In this document: piece by piece, positions 57,669 through 64,000 of the stretch
Layout of the letters: each line of letters opens with the position of its first letter
How positions within the stretch are numbered: position 1 is the first letter of the stretch
DNA from: Bifidobacterium catenulatum subsp. kashiwanohense JCM 15439 = DSM 21854
Lineage (GTDB): Bacteria; Actinomycetota; Actinomycetes; Actinomycetales; Bifidobacteriaceae
Reading direction: 5' to 3'
Assembly: GCF_001042615.1 (NCBI RefSeq)
Contig: NZ_AP012327.1
Span: 1,364,001-1,428,000, forward strand
Length of the DNA stretch: 64,000 bases
Notes under the pieces: model-generated
Told to the model about the DNA's origin: nothing
Database searches by the model: none
Seen by the model: the letters and a program-made list of their open reading frames with translations, nothing else
Translations under genes and position numbers: made by a program

Positions 57669-58532
57669 TCAGTTGTCTATCTCAATCGCATGGATCGTGA
57701 CTTCGCCATCTTCCGAAGGTTCGGCTTGTCTGAATTCCGGGCGGAGTTCCATGCCGGCCTGGTCGAACTCACCGTTCAAGTTGCGTACCAGCGTATCGGC
57801 CAATCGGCCACCCATGGGTTTGAACGTCGCATAGGTTATCACCCCGGAAATAGCACCGCCGACAATGGGCACAACCTTGGTAACGGCCTTCCCGACCGAT
57901 TCCTTCACCACCTGTTTGCCGACCAGTGCACCGATTTTCTTGAGCAGTGGATACCAGGTCGTTTTCATCAGAGCCTGCTGAGCGACCTTCTTGCCCATAT
58001 TCTTGCCGACTTCCCTGGCGACTTTTCCTATCAGCATCGCCGCACCCGACGCGCCGAACATTACGCCCAAATAGACGAGAATGCGCACTTTAGCATCTTC
58101 GCTCAGCTCCGACTCGTCGGACAACAGATCATCCTCACCAAAAAGATAGGCGATTTTCTGCGCCAGATTGATCGCGAAACCAAAGTATTGGGCCACATCG
58201 GCACCTCCGGCAGCAACGGCGGCAGGTCCGCCGGGGATTCCTGCCACAAAAGCGGCAAGAGTGGTCTGATTCGTCGACTTCTTGATCACCCCATCCGCCT
58301 TTTTCCGCAACGACTCCACCGTATATACATGTTGCGGGCCATGCTCCAGAATCTCATCGAGATATTCCGAATCGGCGAATTGCTGCCGCAGAAACGCTTC
58401 CCTATCAACCCTAATAACCGGAAGCTTCGCAACGCTTCCGATCATATTTATCGCCACATCGTAAAGCTCTTCGTCGGTTTTCTTGGCCATGTTCTCTTCA
58501 TTCTGATAAGACGCATTGCGCTTAACGCCCAT
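57669..58532 (-). CDS. EcsC-like family protein
   Basis: The 287-residue protein begins MGVKRNASYQNEENMAKK. It contains a glycine- and alanine-rich hydrophobic centre (AAFVAGIPGGPAAVAAGGADVAQYFGFAINLAQKI) and later GASGAAMLIGKVAREVG and VVPIVGGAISGVITYATFKPMG. That is the pattern of EcsC-family proteins, which are peripheral or integral membrane proteins of unclear function. The C-terminal tail (RNLNGEF, MELRPEFRQ, HAIEID) is acidic. The start at 58532 has AAAGGAGCG upstream. A partial second copy of its C-terminus lies at 59112-59327. Confidence 0.65.
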   Translation of the reverse strand: MGVKRNASYQNEENMAKKTDEELYDVAINMIGSVAKLPVIRVDREAFLRQQFADSEYLDEILEHGPQHVYTVESLRKKADGVIKKSTNQTTLAAFVAGIPGGPAAVAAGGADVAQYFGFAINLAQKIAYLFGEDDLLSDESELSEDAKVRILVYLGVMFGASGAAMLIGKVAREVGKNMGKKVAQQALMKTTWYPLLKKIGALVGKQVVKESVGKAVTKVVPIVGGAISGVITYATFKPMGGRLADTLVRNLNGEFDQAGMELRPEFRQAEPSEDGEVTIHAIEIDN

Positions 58533-59111
58533 GGTATTCGCTCCTTTGTTTGCTCGATGGATAACATGCGGACGATCCGCATTCACCATGAGCCATGTTT
58601 TCTTCGCGAGCGCGACGGGGCTCCGGAGATACTGCCTGCACTCAAGTCAGCAAATCAGTCAAGGCATGCTTGCGCATGTGCGCGCGCTCAGTATCTTGAT
58701 TACTACTTCGTCATTCGTGTGGCATGTTCAATCGCCAAGGAAATCAACGATGCTCCTCCTAAAACTCTTTGTCAGTAAAACACACAACAAGGTATGGGAT
58801 CAGGAAATAATCAAACTACAATCGCGTCATCAGAAACCGAATCCCGTCGCAATCCCATCATAAGCAGGTAATGTCCGAAAACCATAACCGTAATGAAAAA
58901 GATTCTTCCAACACCATGAGTCGACAGAATACAGAGCATCGCTTCTTCAACCGGTTTTCAGCAAGCTCGTAAGTTCGCAGGCTGTGAGGAAGATCCAGGA
59001 GACAAGGAAGTTTTCAAATGGAAACGATTGAAAAAACGTTCTATCGTCGTGTGACGTTGAGTTTCATGCTAAATTATTCAGTCAATTGCGATGGAAACCT
59101 TCGGGCGACAC
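58533..59111. other. Gene-poor gap between EcsC-like copies
   Basis: I see no supportable gene here. Base composition varies along the stretch. The 3' half lies just before the terminator at 59114 and looks like the footprint of a deleted gene. Confidence 0.4.
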
Positions 59112-59327
59112 CTAGGAGGAGTCGATGCGTCGACTCCTCCTTTTAATATCTTCCAGCCCATCGGTTTTCCAGTCGTCAATCTCAATCGCGTGAATCGTAA
59201 CGACTCCGCCATCTTCCGAGGACTCGGTTTTTCTGAATTCCGGGCGGAGCTCCATGTCGGTCTCGTCGAATTCACCGTTCAAATTACGTATCAGTGCTGG
59301 TGTATAGTCCTGTGTATCAGCGCCCAC
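59112..59327 (-). pseudogene. C-terminal fragment of a second EcsC-like gene
   Basis: The segment encodes ALIRNLNGEFDETDMELRP then EFRKTESSEDGG and VTIHAIEIDDW. This matches the last 45 residues of the EcsC-like protein at 57669 with only a handful of changes. Everything before the RNLNGEF motif is missing, and the upstream junction reads into unrelated sequence. It is a remnant of a tandem paralogue. Confidence 0.8.
59114..59145 (+). terminator. Terminator hairpin
   Basis: Perfect 12-bp stem (59114-59125 with 59130-59141), loop TGCG, followed by TTTT on the plus strand. It overlaps the end of the EcsC-like fragment. Confidence 0.7.
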
Positions 59328-59441
59328 CCAAGGCTACGTTTACGTCCTGAAATGCGGTGGGCCTCTTTATCTATCTGCTACTACGAGCAGTAACAGCAGC
59401 CTCCAGGCCTCTTAACAATGCTCAATCCGGAGGCTCTTTTT
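59322..59441 (+). terminator. Two stacked hairpins with CTCTTT tails
   Basis: Stem 1 is GCCCACC at 59322-59328 with GGTGGGC at 59356-59362, followed by CTCTTT. Stem 2 is AGCCTCC at 59398-59404 with GGAGGCT at 59429-59435, followed by CTTTTT. Both have loops above 20 bases. They resemble a tandem attenuator or the ends of two short transcripts. Confidence 0.4.
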
Positions 59442-59486
59442 GCTCATCAACCAGTATGCAACAAGGCATGCAGTCATCCCGCACAG

Positions 59487-59714
59487 CTACTGCCCCACCT
59501 CTTCAGCGATCAGCCCAAGTTCGCCAAGCATATCGTTGGGAATGATGCTCGCATCAACGGCATCATCTGGCAGTAACCCGTATTCCTGAGCCTCCGCACG
59601 AAGCAAATCACTACGAACGCCCTGAAACAACTTGTAGTCAGGCTCGTGTGAACACAACCCAGCAAAAACTGGAATGTCATATTCAGAACCTTTCCCCTCA
59701 GATCCGCGGCACAT
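59487..59714 (-). CDS. Short ORF overlapping the hepT end, unrecognised
   Basis: The frame reads GSEYDIPVFAGLCSHEPDYK, LLRAEAQEYGLLPDDAVD and ends LGELGLIAEEVGQ. A purine-rich GAGGGGAAAGG lies just before the SEYD segment but no ATG or GTG follows it in frame. The only start (59714) lies inside hepT. It may be the tail of a lost gene. Confidence 0.3.
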   Translation of the reverse strand: MCRGSEGKGSEYDIPVFAGLCSHEPDYKLFQGVRSDLLRAEAQEYGLLPDDAVDASIIPNDMLGELGLIAEEVGQ

Positions 59715-60090
59715 CAAAAGGGTCCTTCCCCGTAAGCTGTACCTGTGCTTGTTGTTCCACATATGGTTGCAGAACCGCCAATACCTGCGGTATTTCATGA
59801 GTTACGGCATAATATAGGCGGTCAAAATCAAGCCCGTCATAATCATAGGCAATCCAATCGCGCATGCCGCTCACACCACGCCATGGAACACCGGACTCTG
59901 ACTCGCGGAATTCTTTCGAAAGCTTCTTGACATGCTCCCCCGCTCTGGCAATCGCCATAGCCACGGCATTCTGCTTCTCATCATTCTCAGCGAATTCCTC
60001 AGAGCTCAGCTCTCCTAGGAATCGTTGCGCATCATGAAGCGCGCGAACTATCGCGACGATATGCAGGACGTCTTTTTCAGTCGTTTTCAT
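59698..60090 (-). CDS. hepT: HepT-like HEPN toxin with altered active-site motif
   Basis: The 130-residue helical protein is of the DUF86/HepT type. The family RX4HXY motif is written R77-DWIA-Y82-D-Y84, so the catalytic histidine is replaced by tyrosine (codon TAT, one change from CAT). Tyr84, the expected AMPylation target, is kept. HepT is an RNase kept silent by its partner MntA through AMPylation. The start at 60090 follows TGAGGTG immediately after the mntA stop, so the two genes are translationally coupled. Without the histidine, RNase activity is doubtful. Confidence 0.8.
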   Translation of the reverse strand: MKTTEKDVLHIVAIVRALHDAQRFLGELSSEEFAENDEKQNAVAMAIARAGEHVKKLSKEFRESESGVPWRGVSGMRDWIAYDYDGLDFDRLYYAVTHEIPQVLAVLQPYVEQQAQVQLTGKDPFDVPRI

Positions 60091-60099
60091 AAGCACACC

Positions 60100-60597
60100 T
60101 CAGATAATGCGGAACATCGGTTTGGAGGTTATGGAATTGACGAATATCACCCGTTGCATCTCAGCAAACCTATCTTGCAATTCAGTGGTGATGTATCGCT
60201 TTTTCACCAAGTCGATCTCCCGACCAAAAGTCGATGCGAGTTCATCGCGCAAAGCCCACTCATCAATCATTGGATTAGCCGTGTCATCAAACTGGTAGAT
60301 GAAATCGATATCTGAATCCGCACGTCCCTCGCCGCGAGCCATGGAACCGAACAGGTACAATTCATTGACATGATGCCTCAGCGCGATAGGACGAGCAATG
60401 TCCGCTATCTGCTGCGGTGTAGTGGCCCGCGAAATCGCATCAAGCGCATTTTTATAACGCTGAATAAAAGCCTGCGTTGGATTTCCTCTCACCGCACGCG
60501 ACAGAACAGGATCAGTCACGCCCATGGATTCAGCCACACTTTTCTGCGAGAAACCCAATCGCTTGCGTTTTTCATTAAGCTCGTGCATTACTTCCAT
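60100..60597 (-). CDS. mntA: MntA-like antitoxin nucleotidyltransferase with N-terminal XRE helix-turn-helix
   Basis: The 165-residue protein joins an XRE-type DNA-binding domain (residues 1-50, RKRLGFSQKSVAESMGV) to a minimal nucleotidyltransferase. The catalytic GSX10DXD signature is at G84-S85 and D96-x-D98. MntA AMPylates HepT to neutralise it. The fused helix-turn-helix suggests that the antitoxin also represses its own operon. First gene of the mntA-hepT pair. Confidence 0.85.
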   Translation of the reverse strand: MEVMHELNEKRKRLGFSQKSVAESMGVTDPVLSRAVRGNPTQAFIQRYKNALDAISRATTPQQIADIARPIALRHHVNELYLFGSMARGEGRADSDIDFIYQFDDTANPMIDEWALRDELASTFGREIDLVKKRYITTELQDRFAEMQRVIFVNSITSKPMFRII

Positions 60598-60622
60598 ACC
60601 AACATATTAGCTTACAAGCTAA

Positions 60623-60964
60623 TTACAGCGCAAACCTTTTGAACGGAACGTCGAATGCCATATCTAAGAAATTAGTCCGCTCCTTCGCATATCTCCGCAA
60701 GCTTTCGGCTGAAGTCCAGTTTCCCTTGGCATGCGCAGTCTGCAGAATGCGTATGTGTTCTCGACGGGTGGCCTTATCCGTGATATTCAAATCCTCCAGT
60801 TTGCTCACCACGGTATTCATATCAAGTCCCATGCATAGCGGATGATCGAGAACCACGGATCTCAAATCGTCCGTATGCACCACGAATTCGCGGCCGGAAT
60901 GCGTCTTCACCTTGAATTTGGTGCGGTTCGAAAAGCAGTCGATGGAAATGAAGGCCAATACTGC
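60623..60964 (-). CDS. Unrecognised protein, probably 5'-truncated
   Basis: The conserved-looking part reads RTKFKVKTHSGREFVVHTDD, then LDHPLCMGLDMNTVVSKLED, then RREHIRILQTAHAKGNW and ends NFLDMAFDVPFKRFAL. No domain is recognised. An upstream extension to 61333 is antisense to the gene at 61033 and arginine/proline-rich, so it is not real. The only nearby start is a weak TTG near 60964, and the 5' end abuts an unrelated gene fragment. Both neighbours look truncated at the same junction. Confidence 0.4.
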   Translation of the reverse strand, partial: AVLAFISIDCFSNRTKFKVKTHSGREFVVHTDDLRSVVLDHPLCMGLDMNTVVSKLEDLNITDKATRREHIRILQTAHAKGNWTSAESLRRYAKERTNFLDMAFDVPFKRFAL

Positions 60965-61032
60965 GAGACATCCTCGAACGGTATTTCGGACTCGGCAACA
61001 TCGACACCGCGCTGCAATACGAAATCGAACGC

Positions 61033-61860
61033 ATGCACGACGGCCTACCGTGCAATCCCGGCTTGAGCACATACCAGTTCGACATCGACGACCAGGCCCG
61101 GCGCAAACGCGCCGGCAACGACTCGGAAAAGGGAAACGACGTCTTCGGAGACGACGAAAACCTCTCTTTCGGGGAGAGCCGCCCTCCCCGCCGAGCGCAA
61201 CTTCCCGCAGGATGGCTGAATATCCTGGAAGCCGCCTACGAGCATCAGGACGACACGCAGGCTCTGCTACGGCTCGCCATGTACGCGATCCTTTCGGACA
61301 TCCCGCCCGCGGACCGGTACCTTCCCATGGCAAAGGCGCTTGCCGCCGACGACTGGCCGAATGTCCTCACGCGTATCACGGAACTGTTCGGCCAATACGG
61401 TGACAGGCTGTTCTCGCTTGCGCGCAACCGCATGATGGAACGGCTGATCATCCAGGAACAGCTGAGCGAACAGGCATGGCAATACCTGCATGCGCGTACG
61501 GACATCGACAATTCCGATGCGGTGTTCTTCGGCACACGGGAGCCGCAATGGCAATTCATGTTCGACGAATTGGCGCAGGTCGCCATGCGCACGCGCGCGG
61601 CGGACATCACGGCAGAACTCGTGCGACCGCTGCAGGATCCGGATACCGAACCATTGAAAACCGACACCGCCGAAAACCGCATCGTCATCGCGAGCATCAT
61701 CAAACGCTGCATCGATTCCGGTGCGAAGGATCTGGCGGAACGGCAACGAGACAGGCTTCGTCTTATGTACCCGAAACGCCGCATGTTACAGCGGATGCTC
61801 GATGCGGTCATGGCCGATGACTTCAACCAGTACGATCTGCAGTGGCAACACGAAGAGTGA
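61033..61860 (+). pseudogene. C-terminal part of a large helical-repeat protein
   Basis: The frame is already open upstream of the ATG at 61033, with RDILERYFGLGNIDTALQYE, and is closed by a TGA near 60949. The 5' part of the gene is therefore lost. The remaining 300 residues are helical repeats (AAYEHQDDTQALLRLAMYAI, LTRITELFGQYGDRLFSLAR) ending in YPKRRMLQRMLDAVMADDFN. They recall the C-terminal repeat region of SWIM zinc-finger proteins, but this is a guess. No ribosome site precedes 61033. Confidence 0.45.
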
Positions 61861-61979
61861 ATCCCGATGGGCCGTCCCAAACATCGACCGCCGACACGAA
61901 TCCAAAGTGGTACTGGCCATTGCGGGATCTTGAAAACGGCCACTTCGCTTGTTTGAGGCATACGAACGCCGAAACACGA

Positions 61980-62011
61980 AGTATGGGCGTTGGAATTCCA
62001 ACGCCCATACT
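61980..62011. repeat. Perfect 32-bp palindrome
   Basis: AGTATGGGCGTTGGAA is followed directly by its exact reverse complement, with no loop. It lies between the repeat-protein fragment and the phosphoesterase gene. With no T run it is a poor classical terminator. It may be a bidirectional terminator, or a binding or recombination site. Confidence 0.85.
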
Positions 62012-62133
62012 CGCCATAATCGGCAAACGGTGCCACAAACAAGCCAACAAGCATTTTGGGGAGGGCTATTCGTGCGATGTTGCGCTCTATCATTGATAAA
62101 AGCATCCAGCAACCGCATATAGTAAGGAATCGC

Positions 62134-62889
62134 ATGCGTTATTTCACTTCGGACACGCATTTCGGCCATCCACTGGTCACCGCGCTGCGCGGGTTCCTGA
62201 ACAATGGCAGGCTACGTGCTGAGTACCTCGACATCTGGCAGACGCAGACCCGCGCCGCCGCACACGCGTGGATCAAACAATATGTGCACGACAATCAGAC
62301 ATCGTTCAAAGCGATCTGCGACATCGCACGTCATGAGAACACCATCATCGACAATATCAACGAGATCGTCGGACACGACGACGAACTGTGGATTCTCGGC
62401 GATCTCTCCTACCGTTGCACCGTCGAGCACACGCTTGAATGTCTACGCCGAATCAACTGCCAACATCTGCATCTGATCATCGGCAACCATGACCGCAACT
62501 TCCGCCTCCGGTTCAATGACATGCTATACGAAAACGTGTTCGAGACCATCGATGACTACTGCGAAATCGACATGGAACTTCCCGTTCTCGATGAATCCGG
62601 CAAAATAACGGTGGCGACCACGCAGCAAAGCATCGCCATGAGCCACTTCCCCAGACTCTCGGCATTGGCCGAAGAGCACAGCGACTGGCCGAACAACTGG
62701 AACGAGTTCGCCGATATGGCGCCTACCACCGAAGGCTGGCTGCTCTACGGCCATACGCATCAGGACGTTCCCGACGGCACCGATCCGCGAAGTGTGAACG
62801 TGGGGCTCGACGCATGGGATTTCAAGCCCGTCAGCGAACAGCAGATCCTCGCCTGGCTTGCATCCCGGTGCGCCGACCAATCAAAGTGA
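62134..62889 (+). CDS. Calcineurin-like metallophosphoesterase
   Basis: The 251-residue protein has all metal-ligand motifs of the family in order: SDTHFGH near the start, GDLSY, GNHDRNF, MSHFP and the C-terminal GHTHQD. An insertion of about 50 residues between the first two motifs (GFLNNGRLRAEYLDIWQTQT) is seen in some phage and plasmid phosphoesterases. It probably hydrolyses a phosphoester or nucleic acid. The start at 62134 has AGTAAGGA upstream; an extension to 62056 is unlikely. Confidence 0.85.
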   Translation: MRYFTSDTHFGHPLVTALRGFLNNGRLRAEYLDIWQTQTRAAAHAWIKQYVHDNQTSFKAICDIARHENTIIDNINEIVGHDDELWILGDLSYRCTVEHTLECLRRINCQHLHLIIGNHDRNFRLRFNDMLYENVFETIDDYCEIDMELPVLDESGKITVATTQQSIAMSHFPRLSALAEEHSDWPNNWNEFADMAPTTEGWLLYGHTHQDVPDGTDPRSVNVGLDAWDFKPVSEQQILAWLASRCADQSK

Positions 62890-62904
62890 ATTCCACCCTG
62901 AGCA

Positions 62905-63205
62905 TGGATCCAGGCTGTAGAATGCCGGGTCGCTGGTATTTGTCGACTCCGGCACTCCAGGTTTGAAGCCATTCGAGTTTGGGACACTGTCGGCATGTTC
63001 CCGGATCAACATTGCCGATGATGGCGGTGACTCGAGCTTTGAGTTCTTCGAGGATGATGGCCGTCCATGCCATGTTGCCACGCTGCGCCGGATCGCCTAC
63101 GAATTCTTGCGGTACGCTTTTGGCTGCACGCATGAACTGCGCTTGTTCGGATGGCGTCAACGGCAGGCAATTGACGATAAGTTTGCGATTATTCTCGATT
63201 CCCAC
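62905..63205 (-). pseudogene. N-terminal fragment of a 2-hydroxyacid dehydrogenase paralogue
   Basis: The start at 63205 gives MGIENNRKLIVNCLPLTPSE, and the frame keeps close similarity with the protein at 40464-41456 through QCPKLEWLQTWSAGVDKYQR and PGILQPGSML. Similarity stops abruptly at 62905 and the frame runs into unrelated codons. About 100 of 330 residues remain, none of them catalytic. It is a truncated duplicate about 22 kb from the intact gene. Confidence 0.85.
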
Positions 63206-63439
63206 CCGTCCCGCCTTAGGATAGACATGAGATAAGCCTTTCGCATGTGAGTGGCGAATAGATTCAGCCGAGTCTGACTTGGCCCCGGCTGAATCACATG
63301 TATGCGTCCGTCTGTTCAGGCAAGGGACTCGTACGCTTGCGCATCGACCGGTTCAAGCCATTCGTTGCTCATCGCGCCAGGGTCTCCTGCCGGAACCATG
63401 AACGCACGGCATGAGATTCGAATTCCACCCGCAGCACCA
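63206..63439. other. Decayed stretch
   Basis: No intact gene. On the minus strand a gene-like tail (FMVPAGDPGAMSNEW then AYESLA, stop near 63316) may be the C-terminus of a lost protein; I cannot name it. Confidence 0.3.
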
Positions 63440-63785
63440 CTGACGGCATCATGCGCAACAAGTATGATCAGGCGCAAGACCAAGACATGCCCATCGTCGA
63501 ACGTGTGCTTGAAGTAGCCGAACATCACGGAGTGCCCATGGCTCAGGTTGCGCTTGCATGGCACTGGGCCAAGGGCGTGACCGTACCTATCTCGTGGGCT
63601 GTTCGCAGCCAGAACGCGTGGATGATGCCATCGCCGCGCTAGGCGTGCAGCTTACGGAAGATGACATAGCCCACATCGAGGAGCCGTATACCGCGCATGA
63701 GCTAGTCGGTCCGCTTTCTCGCCCAGGAGAGAAGGCCTTGGCCGACACTTTGGCTCCCACGCTCAAGGAAACCACTCGAAACTAG
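63440..63785 (+). pseudogene. Aldo/keto reductase, C-terminal remnant with frameshift
   Basis: The frame reads MPIVERVLEVAEHHGVPMAQ then VALAWHWAKGVTVPI, and resumes in another frame with VGCSQPERVDDAIAALGVQL and EDDIAHIEEPYTAHELVG. This is the last quarter of an aldo/keto reductase, with the NADP-binding VGCSxPER. At about 63590 the sequence ATCTCGTGGGC has two extra bases (a TC duplication) relative to the expected P-I-V-G. The catalytic Asp-Tyr-Lys-His half is missing. Confidence 0.75.
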
Positions 63786-63851
63786 CTTCTCTTGACTCTG
63801 CGGGGTGGTATCCGCCCTTACGTATGGCAGATTTCACCCCGCGTCCCCATG

Positions 63852-63871
63852 CATCTCGCCTATATATGGCA
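63852..63871. repeat. Diverged copy of the 38281 repeat motif
   Basis: CATCTCGCCTATATATGGCA matches 17 of 20 bases of the motif repeated at 38281-38516. Shorter related stretches (TATGTATAAGGCAGAT near 63936 and CTGCCCTATATACATA near 63973) follow. Confidence 0.6.
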
Positions 63872-63884
63872 GGTCTTATAGATA

Positions 63885-63929
63885 AAAAGCGGGTTAGAGG
63901 GTACGAAACATACCCTCTAACTCGCTTTT
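63885..63929. terminator. Terminator hairpin at the window end
   Basis: Arms of 19 bp with one mismatch (63885-63903 with 63911-63929) around a 7-base loop, AT-rich at the base with A and T runs on both sides. Confidence 0.75.
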
Positions 63930-64000
63930 GCTCCTATGTATAAGGCAGATAGCATCGGACAGCCTCGTGAATCTGCCCTATATACATATATAGCTGAGTT

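Noticed and set aside
60970-61333. Upstream extension of the minus-strand gene at 60623
   Set aside because: Arg/Pro/Cys-rich translation antisense to the helical-repeat fragment; not family-like.

Overview
The window looks like a bifidobacterial chromosome segment. That is an inference from roughly 60% GC and from gene content: polyphosphate glucokinase, an enlarged NAD-dependent DNA ligase, DUF4191 and DUF3043 membrane proteins, thiamin and riboflavin ECF transporters under TPP and FMN riboswitches, and type I glutamine synthetase. I see no rRNA, tRNA or CRISPR array.

Layout. Positions 1-3060 hold a LOG-family enzyme and a uracil-DNA glycosylase set among debris: a broken ABC ATPase, a phage HNH endonuclease fragment and a methyltransferase fragment. 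Positions 3063-42740 are mostly core genome. They carry glnA, DUF4191, lpd, DUF3043 and an M20 dipeptidase, then a TPP-riboswitch-controlled ykoE-ykoD-ykoC HMP/thiamin importer. Next come an Mrp-type P-loop protein, ligA, a large TPR protein, a membrane glycosyltransferase-like protein, a dead arylsulfotransferase, an orphan ABC ATPase, an aminotransferase, ppgK, a GT2 glycosyltransferase, riboswitch-controlled tenA and yhbY. A riboflavin ECF system follows (ribU plus an A1-A2-T triple fusion under an FMN riboswitch), then a SWIM-SNF2 helicase, pepC, a repeat cluster, a secreted HNH nuclease, a K+ channel, a 2-hydroxyacid dehydrogenase, dtd and an alpha/beta hydrolase.

Positions 42744-57470 form a defence island. 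In order they hold VOC and antitoxin remnants, a phage-associated small protein, a GmrSD-like DUF262-HNH gene separated from a RAMA-DUF4268 module by a frameshift at a G6 tract, and a low-GC gene that may belong to the HEPN/ApeA-like group. Then comes a compact four-gene operon: PLD-SNF2 helicase, DUF4391, type III Mod and type III Res. The mod gene carries a single-base frameshift and a perfect 56-bp palindrome in its target-recognition region.

Positions 57490-64000 are accessory and decayed: an EcsC-like gene with a duplicated C-terminal fragment, a HepT-MntA toxin-antitoxin pair whose HepT has Tyr where the catalytic His is expected, orphan fragments, a calcineurin-like phosphoesterase, an N-terminal duplicate of the 2-hydroxyacid dehydrogenase and a frameshifted aldo/keto reductase tail. 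The window closes with a repeat related to the cluster at 38281.

The likeliest new biology is the defence island: the G-tract junction in the DUF262/RAMA gene, and the helicase-DUF4391-Mod-Res operon with its palindrome-bearing specificity region. Product names come from motif recognition by eye; no database search was run.
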